64,000 nt of DNA from Changchengzhania lutea (GTDB taxonomy: Bacteria; Bacteroidota; Bacteroidia; Flavobacteriales; Flavobacteriaceae), in contig NZ_CP039456.1 in NCBI RefSeq assembly GCF_006974145.1, positions 3,286,499 through 3,350,498 on the forward strand, given 5' to 3'. Shown one piece after another: positions 27,381-34,494 of this stretch. Position numbers and translations under genes: made by a program. How positions within the stretch are numbered: the first letter of the stretch is position 1; each line of letters starts with the position of its first letter. The notes beneath the pieces were generated by a model. The model saw nothing but the letters and a program-made list of their open reading frames with translations, had not been told where the DNA came from and did not search any database.

Positions 27381-28124
27381 ATGAAACAGCAAAAACCAAT
27401 ATTAAGATTTATTAATGGTGGTGCTGTTTATATAGGTAAAGACATTTCGACAAAAACCCATCGTCATCATGCCATACAATTGACTATTTCGTTTAAACAA
27501 ACTTTCGAAATTACAACTCCTAATGAGACTTTTAAAAATTGCAGATTTGTAATAATTCCTGAAAATGTTCCTCATCAATTTTATTGTCCCTCAGAAGATT
27601 ATCAAGTTTTCATTTATCTTGACCCATTTAATAAGCTATCACAACTTCTAAAAAATAAATTCACATTAAAATCAAATGTTATTATCGCTGACAATCTACT
27701 CTACAAAGTCCCACCATTAATAGAATGGTTAGTGATGAAAGGATGTGAAATGCAAGCATTGGTAATAAAATTTATTGAGCTAATAACAAATTGTACTATT
27801 GCCGATTCAAATAAAGATATACGAATTACAAAAAGTATCAAATACTTAACCAACAATTTGGATAAAGCAATTAAAATTTCTGAAGTTGCAAGCTTTGTTT
27901 GTTTATCTGAAAGTAGATTTGCTCATTTGTTTAAACTACAAGTAGGCATTCCTTTCCGGAGATATATTTTATGGTTAAGAATTCAAAAAACGTTATTATC
28001 ATTTGTAACTGGCAATTCATTTACGACAGCTTGTTATGATGGGGGATTTACAGACTTACCTCATTTTAATAGAACCTTCAGAGAAATGTTTGGCAATACT
28101 CCTTCTTCCATTTTAAAAGGTTAG
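27381..28124 (+). CDS. AraC family transcriptional regulator (cupin-type sensor)
   Basis: 247 residues. The N-terminal ~130 residues resemble a cupin-like sensor (HRHHAIQLTISF; CRFVIIPENVPHQFYCPS). The C-terminal domain is AraC HTH: IKISEVASFVCLSESRFAHLF, GIPFRRYILWLRIQKTLL, TACYDGGFTDLPHFNRTF and a GNTPSSI end. It lacks the HMA domain found in the two smaller regulators nearby. A duplicated 28-bp block with 21-bp-spaced half-sites in front of its gene and of the CopA gene makes it a candidate regulator of both. Confidence 0.85.
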   Translation: MKQQKPILRFINGGAVYIGKDISTKTHRHHAIQLTISFKQTFEITTPNETFKNCRFVIIPENVPHQFYCPSEDYQVFIYLDPFNKLSQLLKNKFTLKSNVIIADNLLYKVPPLIEWLVMKGCEMQALVIKFIELITNCTIADSNKDIRITKSIKYLTNNLDKAIKISEVASFVCLSESRFAHLFKLQVGIPFRRYILWLRIQKTLLSFVTGNSFTTACYDGGFTDLPHFNRTFREMFGNTPSSILKG

Positions 28125-28194
28125 CAAGTTTATACAAGTTTAGAGCCTTTTCATATTTTAATTTTGCTCTTAAATAAAAATACGGTATAAGAAA

Positions 28195-28509
28195 ATGATA
28201 AAAGTAATTCCGCTCTGCATAGTTTTTCTATTCTTAACCGTTGGTCCTTTATTTGCCCAAAACAATAGCGACCAAATACTTGGAAAGTGGGTTAGTGAAG
28301 ATAATATTAAAACGGTGGAAGTTTTTAAAGAAAATGGGAAATACTCTGCAAAAATAACTGATTCAAAAAACAAGCAGCAAATTGGAAAGTTAATAGTTTG
28401 GGGGTTGCAATATGATATTAAAGAGAAAGAATGGTCTGACGGAGAAGTTCAATTGCCAGACATGGTACTTTCTGCAGGTTGTTATGTGAAAATAATGAGT
28501 GAAAAATAA
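28195..28509 (+). CDS. DUF2147-like exported protein, probably C-terminally truncated
   Basis: 104 residues. Signal peptide (IVFLFLTVGPLFAQ), then a DUF2147-like beta domain: DQILGKWVSEDNIKTVEVFKENGKYSAKI and GLQYDIKEKEWSDGEV. Typical family members are ~140 residues with a conserved C-terminal GYIG-type stretch. Here the chain stops after GCYVKIMSEK, so the last strands appear to be missing. It ends 6 nt before the methyltransferase gene. Confidence 0.65.
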   Translation: MIKVIPLCIVFLFLTVGPLFAQNNSDQILGKWVSEDNIKTVEVFKENGKYSAKITDSKNKQQIGKLIVWGLQYDIKEKEWSDGEVQLPDMVLSAGCYVKIMSEK

Positions 28510-28515
28510 CAAAAT

Positions 28516-29169
28516 ATGACAAAGGGAAAAGATTTTATTCCTGCTTTAGGCTTCAATTGGTTGACGGGTTTATATGACTTGACAATTAAATTAACTATGC
28601 CAGAAAGAAAATTTAGGGCTAACCTTATTGACATTTTAAACCCCAAAGACAATGAGTCGATTTTAGAGTTTGGTTTTGGAACTGGACAAAATATAATTCT
28701 TGCCTATCAACGAAACTCTAAGACCAAATTTACAGGTGTTGACATTGACCCAAAAGTCAAACAAATTGCCGATAATAAGAAAAACAAACTTGGAATTACA
28801 CTGCATTTTGATCTCTATGATGGAAAAACATTTCCTTATACAGACAATTCCTTTGACAAAGTGTTTAGTTCATTAGTTTTTCATCATCTTGACAAGGAAA
28901 CTAAATTATCCGCCTTGAAGGAAATCCACAGAGTATTAAAACCCGACGGACAACTTATTATTGGCGATTGGGGTAAAGCAAAATCTAAAACAATGAGAGT
29001 AGCATTCTATGCAGTGCAAATCTTTGATGGCTTTAGAACCACGAATGACAATGTAAATGATCTTTTACCAAAGTATATAGAAAAAATTGGTTTCAAAAAT
29101 GTGGACGAGATAGATTTCATAAACACAGCGATTGGAACCTATTCATATTACCGTGCAACAAAAGAGTAA
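28516..29169 (+). CDS. Class I SAM-dependent methyltransferase
   Basis: 217 residues, with the Rossmann methyltransferase motifs in order: ILEFGFGTGQNI (motif I, ~50), GVDIDPKVKQIA (motif post-I), NSFDKVFSSLVFHHL (motif II) and IHRVLKPDGQLIIGDWG (motif III). The family resembles lipid or small-molecule methyltransferases (UbiE/PmtA-like); the substrate is unknown. A dead homologue lies at 18001-18653, so this gene was duplicated and one copy lost. Confidence 0.88.
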   Translation: MTKGKDFIPALGFNWLTGLYDLTIKLTMPERKFRANLIDILNPKDNESILEFGFGTGQNIILAYQRNSKTKFTGVDIDPKVKQIADNKKNKLGITLHFDLYDGKTFPYTDNSFDKVFSSLVFHHLDKETKLSALKEIHRVLKPDGQLIIGDWGKAKSKTMRVAFYAVQIFDGFRTTNDNVNDLLPKYIEKIGFKNVDEIDFINTAIGTYSYYRATKE

Positions 29170-29425
29170 ACAAAATGCCAGCCTATTTCAGGACAAGACA
29201 GTTTAGTGCTTAACGAAAGTTCAGTGATATTTATAAACACCTCTAAATAGAATATTACGCGATAGCGAAATATACTGTTTGAACTTTTAAAAATGAATAA
29301 ATTAAAAACAAAATATAACGTTTTCGGTCAGTGCAAGCCCTAAAGTATGTGACTTTAACTTTTTAAACCATCTACCTTAACGAACATTAGAAGTCGAAAA
29401 TCGAGCTAAAAACAAATTATAATCA

Positions 29426-29896
29426 ATGAATTCAATCGAAACTATTTTATTGAACTTTTCCGAAATCAGAAGACGGAGCATAAAACTATGGAGCGAAATT
29501 CCAAATGAATACCTGAATTGGAAACCTGACGAAAATGCGTTCACGATTATCGAAATGATAAGACACGTTCTAGAAGGCGAACATCTTTTCCATAAAATCG
29601 TGGGAAATCGCGGGAATTTAGGAAATTACAAATCGCCATGGGAAGGACTAAAATACTCGGACTTAAAAAGTGAACTGAAATTTGCCGAAAATCATCGATC
29701 GGATTTTTTGAGTATGATAAGAGGACTTAAAGAATCGGATTTAGAAAGCATACGAATTGAAAGAAAAGAAGTCGGACAAAGCAAAACACTTTGCGATTAT
29801 TTAAACCGAATAGCCTATCATGAATCAGTGCATACTGGGCAAATGTTAGGTTATTTGAGAACAGCTAAAATTGATAGACCAAAAATATGGGATTGA
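29426..29896 (+). CDS. DinB family protein
   Basis: 156 residues, all helical. The metal-binding His pattern of the DinB/YfiT four-helix bundle is present: TIIEMIRHVLEGEHLFH near residue 45 and RIAYHESVHTGQMLGYL near residue 135. DinB-fold proteins include thiol-dependent transferases; the activity here is unknown. Gene-poor DNA lies on both sides. Confidence 0.85.
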   Translation: MNSIETILLNFSEIRRRSIKLWSEIPNEYLNWKPDENAFTIIEMIRHVLEGEHLFHKIVGNRGNLGNYKSPWEGLKYSDLKSELKFAENHRSDFLSMIRGLKESDLESIRIERKEVGQSKTLCDYLNRIAYHESVHTGQMLGYLRTAKIDRPKIWD

Positions 29897-30291
29897 TTAA
29901 AAGTCAGTTGCCAACATCGATAAACAGCAAATAGCGGGTATTCCAGTAAAAGTGATATTTTAGACACCAAGCAACAAACAACTAAGCCGACAAGTTTACA
30001 TCCCTACTCTGCGCTACTTGCGTCAAACAAGACCGTCACCAAACATTTATAAAAAACGAAATGATTCACCCAATAGTCGGAAATACAAGTTCTAGAAAAA
30101 CAACGTATTCAACTGAGTTGAAAAGAATAGCGAACGGAATTATCTTTTCAATTGACAAATGGAATAGCATACTATTATGATGAAATTTATTTAAATCTAA
30201 GAAATATAAAAGGGTACCTGAATACATGCACATTATAAAATTAAAATGTCAAAAAATATTATCTTCGTTCCGTTACAGCCTTGAATCCAAG
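29897..30291. other. Intergenic stretch without a supported gene
   Basis: I see no convincing coding frame, RNA or repeat. Near the end, about 30260, TATCTTCG resembles a Bacteroidota -7 box one mismatch from TAnnTTTG, suggesting that the sigma factor gene starts at 30292 rather than at the upstream ATG 30226. Confidence 0.4.
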
Positions 30292-30867
30292 ATGACAAAA
30301 ATTAAAAAATATACAGACGTTTCTTCTTTATGGTCCGATTATAAAAATGGATTGCAATTTTACATTCTAAAAAAAGTCAAGGATAAAGATATCTCTAATA
30401 ACCTGTCTCATGAGGTGCTGATGAAAATTTATAATTCTTGCTGTTCTAATAATGAAATTAAGAATATACGATCGTGGATGTTTCAAATTGCACACAACAC
30501 AACCATTGATTACTTAAAGAAAGAAAATAAATTCACGAATGAGGTTCCTGAAATTTTCGAGAAAGATGAAAATAATTCATATAAGGAAGCCGAAGAATTA
30601 ATGAAACCTCTTATTGAACTCTTACCTGAGAAGTATGCTGTTCCTCTTCAATTAGCGGATATAGAAGAGATAAAACAAGTAGAAGTTTCAAAAAAATTGA
30701 ATTTGAGTTTAACCGCTACAAAAAGTAGAATTCAAAGAGCAAGAAAACTATTAAAAGAAAAAATAATTGAATGCTGCAACTTGGAATTAGATAAAAAAGG
30801 GAACCTTCTTTCTTTAGAAATTAAACAAAGTTGCGAACCGCTACAGAATCATTTAAAAAAAGAATAA
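30292..30867 (+). CDS. sigZ: SigZ-type ECF sigma factor
   Basis: 191 residues from ATG 30292; an alternative ATG at 30226 adds 22 residues without family support. Region 2: SLWSDYKNGLQFYILKKV, HEVLMKIYNS and IRSWMFQIAHNTTIDYLKK. Region 4: LPEKYAVPLQLADIEEIKQVEVSKKLNLSLTATKSRIQRARKLLKEKI. The C-terminal tail ECCNLELDKKGNLLSLE with a Cys pair is characteristic of SigZ and could bind a metalloid or metal. It reads into two genes with matching promoters (30876-30909 and 31157-31190), suggesting that SigZ controls the peptide gene and arsM. Confidence 0.85.
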   Translation: MTKIKKYTDVSSLWSDYKNGLQFYILKKVKDKDISNNLSHEVLMKIYNSCCSNNEIKNIRSWMFQIAHNTTIDYLKKENKFTNEVPEIFEKDENNSYKEAEELMKPLIELLPEKYAVPLQLADIEEIKQVEVSKKLNLSLTATKSRIQRARKLLKEKIIECCNLELDKKGNLLSLEIKQSCEPLQNHLKKE

Positions 30868-30875
30868 TCCTTAAA

Positions 30876-30909
30876 TTTTGCATCTTTTTTGCATCTATTT
30901 AGTCTTGGT
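30876..30909 (+). promoter_or_regulatory. Putative SigZ promoter, copy 1
   Basis: TTTTGCATCTTTTT followed after 9 nt by TTAGTCTTGGT. The promoter of arsM (31157-31190) has the same two boxes at exactly the same spacing. The 34-nt element ends 28 nt before the small peptide ORF. GCRTCT and GTCTT would be the -35 and -10 boxes, 16 nt apart, a normal ECF spacing. Confidence 0.75.
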
Positions 30910-30937
30910 ATTGATATTAATATAAAATCTCGAAAAA

Positions 30938-31078
30938 ATGGAATCAAAAGAATCAAAAAAAACTTCTAAAAACTCAATTTGGAATAGGAATAGAAATTAT
31001 ACAACGTATTCATCAAAAGGACCATCATGCAGACTAGCTTCTAAAAGTATTTTTGGTGCACATCGAAGATATTGTTGA
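30938..31078 (+). CDS. Small basic Cys-containing peptide behind a SigZ-type promoter
   Basis: 46 residues, rich in Lys, Ser and Arg, with two Cys: one in GPSCRLASK and one as the very last residue (HRRYC). No signal peptide or membrane helix. The gene has its own copy of the promoter found at arsM and is closed by a strong hairpin, which argues that it is a real short transcription unit. It could bind arsenite or a metal through its thiols or be a regulatory or precursor peptide; no family recognised. Confidence 0.6.
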   Translation: MESKESKKTSKNSIWNRNRNYTTYSSKGPSCRLASKSIFGAHRRYC

Positions 31079-31107
31079 GAGCATATCTTTCATTAGATAA
31101 TTATTTG

Positions 31108-31137
31108 AAAAAACTTCCAAATTTAGAAGTTTTTTTT
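31108..31137 (+). terminator. Rho-independent terminator
   Basis: AAAAAACTTC (31108-31117) pairs perfectly with GAAGTTTTTT (31126-31135) around an 8-nt loop, with a T-run. It separates the small peptide gene from the arsM promoter. Confidence 0.75.
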
Positions 31138-31156
31138 AAAAAAATTTTTTCAAAAA

Positions 31157-31190
31157 TTTTGCGTCTTTTTAACAAGAAGTTAGTCTTGGT
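31157..31190 (+). promoter_or_regulatory. Putative SigZ promoter, copy 2 (arsM)
   Basis: TTTTGCGTCTTTTT, 9 nt, then TTAGTCTTGGT: identical to the element at 30876-30909 except G for A at one position and an unrelated 9-nt spacer. It ends 23 nt before the arsM ATG. Confidence 0.75.
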
Positions 31191-31213
31191 TAAAAACATA
31201 AAATAATATTAAA

Positions 31214-32014
31214 ATGGAAAAAATTTCAAAAAAAAACATTAGAGAATCTGTAATGGCAAACTATAGAGAAGTAGCCTTGAGAAATGATTTAGGTGAAAAC
31301 AGTAAATCGAATTGTTGCAGCGGCCCTGAAAATGATTTAACTTATATTTCTGAGGCATTGGGGTATTCTAGCTCAGAATGTACTAATGTACCGGAAGGTT
31401 CAAACTTAGGTATTGGTTGTGGTAACCCACAAGCAATTGCTTCACTTAAAAAAGGGGAAATAGTTTTAGACCTTGGTAGTGGCGCTGGATTTGATTGCTT
31501 TTTAGCCTCGAAGAGTGTCGGAGAAAAAGGACAAGTTATTGGAGTTGATATAACCGCAGAAATGATTTCAAAAGCCAGAAACAATGCAAAAAAAGGAGGT
31601 TATAATAATACAGAGTTTCGACTTGGAGTAATAGAACAACTTCCAGTTGCTGATGCAATAATTGATGTGATTATTTCGAATTGTGTCATAAACTTATCTC
31701 CAGAGAAAGAGAAGGTATTTAATGAAGCATTTAGAGTTTTGAAACCTGGTGGACGACTTGCAATATCAGATATAGTTGCTGTTTCGGAATTTCCAGACGA
31801 ATATAAAAATGATATCTCGCTAATTTGTGGTTGCATGTCTGGGGCTTCTTCAATTGATGTATTACAAACCTTTCTTTGCAACGCAGGATTTTCAGAAATT
31901 AAAATTGAATCGAAAAATAAAAGCCGAGAATTTATTAAAGATTGGAGGCCAGAATCAGGAATTGAAGATTATATTATTTCAGCAACCATTGAAGCCGTTA
32001 AAAAGAAATGGTAA
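31214..32014 (+). CDS. arsM: Arsenite S-adenosylmethionine methyltransferase ArsM
   Basis: 266 residues. Class I methyltransferase motifs (VLDLGSGAGFDCF, VIGVDITAEMI, FRVLKPGGRLAISDI) plus the Cys residues that bind As(III) in ArsM: NCCSGPEN near the N-terminus, SECTNVPEGSNLGIGCGNP, ISNCVINLSPEKE and LICGCMSGA. The enzyme methylates As(III) stepwise with SAM. No other ars genes are present in the window; it is probably controlled by the SigZ-type factor encoded upstream. Confidence 0.95.
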   Translation: MEKISKKNIRESVMANYREVALRNDLGENSKSNCCSGPENDLTYISEALGYSSSECTNVPEGSNLGIGCGNPQAIASLKKGEIVLDLGSGAGFDCFLASKSVGEKGQVIGVDITAEMISKARNNAKKGGYNNTEFRLGVIEQLPVADAIIDVIISNCVINLSPEKEKVFNEAFRVLKPGGRLAISDIVAVSEFPDEYKNDISLICGCMSGASSIDVLQTFLCNAGFSEIKIESKNKSREFIKDWRPESGIEDYIISATIEAVKKKW

Positions 32015-32070
32015 AAAATTTAGCATTGGCCTGGGCTTAAAATTCAGGTTATTCAGATTTAATGGATAGG

Positions 32071-32179
32071 CGGTCAAAGTGAGCCACCTTCAGCGAATTA
32101 AAGTGAGCATAGCAATAATTATTACAACTCATTTTATAGCTTAGGCTGAAATGATTTTTTAAATGGCTCGCTTTGACCG
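32071..32179. repeat. 109-bp segment with 16-bp inverted ends
   Basis: CGGTCAAAGTGAGCCA at 32071-32086 and its inverted match (one mismatch) at 32164-32179. The outward ends resemble termini of IS21-type elements, but no transposase of that family is present. The right end overlaps the 3' end of the minus-strand transposase-like remnant. Confidence 0.5.
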
Positions 32180-32459
32180 TTTTTTGCAATACACTCATCA
32201 ATTTTGTTATAAATATACTCAATATGTCTATCGATTTTCTTTTGATTGGAATTGTTTTTCAAAGCCTCCAGATCTTTTTTAGCAGTAGTTTGTTAAGCTG
32301 TACAATTTCCTTTTGAAGAGCTTTGATCCGTATTATTTCATCTATCGTTTCCACTTTTAATCTTGTATTCATTAGGTCTTTACCTTCGTGTTTTCTAATC
32401 TATTCATTGATTGTTGTAGGTGAGATACTATAGAGTTTTCCTAATTCGTCACTACTCAT
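32135..32459 (-). pseudogene. Transposase-like helix-turn-helix protein (IS3 OrfA type) remnant
   Basis: On the minus strand from the complement of 32457-32459: SSDELGKLYSISPTTINE, then an in-frame TAG (complement of 32400-32402, probably from TGG), then IRKHEGKDLMN, RIKALQKEIVQLNKLLLKKDLEAL and a Lys-rich tail to a stop at 32135. HTH followed by a leucine-rich coiled coil is typical of IS3 OrfA proteins. No OrfB is seen, so it is a dead remnant. Confidence 0.65.
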
Positions 32460-32540
32460 CGATTCGCAATGTCATTTGTCAAATTAAACTATATTAGCAT
32501 AATATTATTGGCAAACATTTCTTATTGTTCAATTTAACAG

Positions 32541-33095
32541 ATGAATTCAAAAGACTTAATAATCCTTACGAAGCTTAAAAATGGAGATCCTACTGCTTAC
32601 AAAGAATTGTTTGATTTGTATTATATGCCATTGAGTATCTACGCTTTAAAATATTGTGACTCTTTTCAATTGTCCGAAGACATTGTACAAGATCTATTTG
32701 TAAAACTTTGGGATGAAAAGATATATATGAAATTTGAAGGAGCTATTAGCCCCTACCTTTTTAAATCTGTAAAGAATAACACTCTACAGGTGGTTAAAAA
32801 GAAAACGAAATATCATTTCGAAGAAATTGAAGATCAAATTAATAGATTAATGGAAGTTGAAAATGTTGATATGACGAGTATTGATGAGAAAAAAAAGAAA
32901 TTATTAAAAGAAGTCGAGGCCCTACCCGAGAAAAGCAAGGAAGTTTTTAAAGCTATTGTACTTGAAAATTTAAAGTATAAGGAAGTGGCAAAGCAGTTTG
33001 GTATTTCAGTAAATACGGTTAAAACGCATTATTCAAGAGCCTTAAAGAAGCTTCGTAGCTCACTAGATGCAATCATAATGTTGCTTCTAGTTTAA
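32541..33095 (+). CDS. ECF sigma factor (FecI-like) of the SusC/D locus
   Basis: 184 residues: sigma region 2 (YKELFDLYYMPLSIYALKY, SEDIVQDLFVKLWDEK, ISPYLFKSVKNNTLQ) and region 4 (LPEKSKEVFKAIVLENLKYKEVAKQFGISVNTVKTHYSRALKKLR). The chain is close to the usual ~180-190 residues of Bacteroidota RpoE/FecI-type factors. With the FecR gene next and the STN-bearing SusC after that, it forms a transenvelope signalling set in which substrate binding at the receptor releases the sigma factor. Confidence 0.93.
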   Translation: MNSKDLIILTKLKNGDPTAYKELFDLYYMPLSIYALKYCDSFQLSEDIVQDLFVKLWDEKIYMKFEGAISPYLFKSVKNNTLQVVKKKTKYHFEEIEDQINRLMEVENVDMTSIDEKKKKLLKEVEALPEKSKEVFKAIVLENLKYKEVAKQFGISVNTVKTHYSRALKKLRSSLDAIIMLLLV

Positions 33096-33160
33096 AAAAA
33101 TCAAATTTCTTGTCACCCATTTTTGTTCTTTTGTTATATATAATATATAAGAGATCAATA

Positions 33161-34399
33161 ATGCATAAAATGAATGCCCATATTTTAAAACTTATTTCCG
33201 CTTATACTACTAATGAAATAAGTGAAAAACAATTTAACGATTTACAACAATGGTTAAATGAAAGTGTTGAAAACAAGCAAATGTTTGCCGACTACCTACA
33301 CTTTTACAAAAAATCAAGACGCATAGGACTTGCCGAAAACTTAGACAGTGATAAAGCTTGGAATACTATACTAGTAAAACTTAAAGAACCTTTACAACCA
33401 GTTGCTGCTGCTCAAAATCAAGATTTCAAAGAACCAAGTAAACCAATATTTGCACTACGCAGAAAAACATGGTTTAAATATGCTGCTGCTGCTGTGGTTG
33501 TTGGTATTTTGGCATCGGGTTATTTCTTCAGGTACAATTTCTTTAATAGATCTATAGACGACAATGCTAATACCACAATTATTGTAAATAACGACATCCA
33601 AACTGGTACAGATAAGGCCACCTTAACTCTTTCCGATGGTTCAGAAGTCGCTTTGGAAAAAGGGCAAAAGTATGTTGCAAATAATTTATCGAGTAACGGT
33701 GAAGAAATAATTTATGAGGTCACATCAACGACAAAGCCAGAAATAGTATACAATTATTTGACTATCCCAAGAGGAGGACAATTTCATATTACATTAGCCG
33801 ACGGTACAGAAGTATGGCTTAATTCAGAAAGCCAATTAAAATACCCCGTAGCGTTTATTGACGGAGACATCCGCCAAGTGGAACTAATGTATGGAGAAGC
33901 TTATTTTGATGTCTCACCAAGTATAAATCATAATGGAGCAGGATTCAAGGTTTATCATAAGATGCAAGAAGTTCAAGTTTTAGGTACCGAATTCAATATC
34001 AAAGCCTATAAAGGTGAAATAAATATCTATACAACATTGGTTGAGGGAAAAGTTGCGATTGATAACGACATTGTAGTTAAAAACTTAAAGCCTAGTGAGC
34101 AATCAATTCTAAATATTGGGAATAAAAATATAATTATTGCTTCGGTTGATATTTATGATGAAACCTCATGGAAAAGCGGGGTCTTTAGTTTTAAAAACAA
34201 ACCTTTAAAAGATATCATGAAAGTATTATCAAGATGGTATGATACGGAAGTGTTTTTTTTAAATAAAGATCTGGAAGAAGTCAGGTTTAGAGGAGTGTTG
34301 AGCAAGGATCAAAATTTGGAAGATATTCTATTAACTATAAAAAACACTAATTTTATTAATGCCTATGAAATAAACAACAAAAAAATAATCTTAAAATAA
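33161..34399 (+). CDS. FecR-type anti-sigma factor
   Basis: ATG 33161 is preferred over the TTG at 33110 because the extension is merely hydrophobic. 412 residues. The N-terminal cytosolic segment (LKLISAYTTNEISEKQFNDLQQWL) binds the sigma factor. A membrane helix (~105-125, WFKYAAAAVVVGILASGYF) follows, then the periplasmic FecR domain (LTLSDGSEVALEKGQ; IPRGGQFHITLADGTEVWLNSES; GEAYFDV; FNIKAY) and a C-terminal DUF4974/STN-like part (NKPLKDIMKVLSRWYDTEVFF). It receives the signal from SusC. Confidence 0.93.
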   Translation: MHKMNAHILKLISAYTTNEISEKQFNDLQQWLNESVENKQMFADYLHFYKKSRRIGLAENLDSDKAWNTILVKLKEPLQPVAAAQNQDFKEPSKPIFALRRKTWFKYAAAAVVVGILASGYFFRYNFFNRSIDDNANTTIIVNNDIQTGTDKATLTLSDGSEVALEKGQKYVANNLSSNGEEIIYEVTSTTKPEIVYNYLTIPRGGQFHITLADGTEVWLNSESQLKYPVAFIDGDIRQVELMYGEAYFDVSPSINHNGAGFKVYHKMQEVQVLGTEFNIKAYKGEINIYTTLVEGKVAIDNDIVVKNLKPSEQSILNIGNKNIIIASVDIYDETSWKSGVFSFKNKPLKDIMKVLSRWYDTEVFFLNKDLEEVRFRGVLSKDQNLEDILLTIKNTNFINAYEINNKKIILK

Positions 34400-34403
34400 A
34401 AAT

Positions 34404-34454
34404 AAAAGGGAACGAAGTTTACACCGTTCAAAGTACCACTATCACTCCCTTTTT
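34404..34454 (+). terminator. Stem-loop between fecR and susC
   Basis: AAAAGGGA pairs with TCCCTTTT, enclosing an inner GAACG/CGTTC stem, followed by T-rich DNA. It may end the regulatory transcript and separate it from susC expression. Confidence 0.5.
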
Positions 34455-34494
34455 GAGTATTAATTAATTGTTTAATCAACTAACATGCAAATTT

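Noticed and set aside
29170-30225. Possible gene-cassette (attC-like) sites around the DinB gene
   Set aside because: Short TAACG-type stretches are present, but no paired core sites or symmetrical attC structure could be made out, and no integrase is in the window.
30938-31078. The 46-residue peptide as precursor of a ribosomally made natural product
   Set aside because: No modifying enzyme such as radical SAM, MNIO/DUF692 or YcaO is encoded near it, and ArsM is a complete arsenite methyltransferase. Kept only as a small Cys peptide of unknown role.
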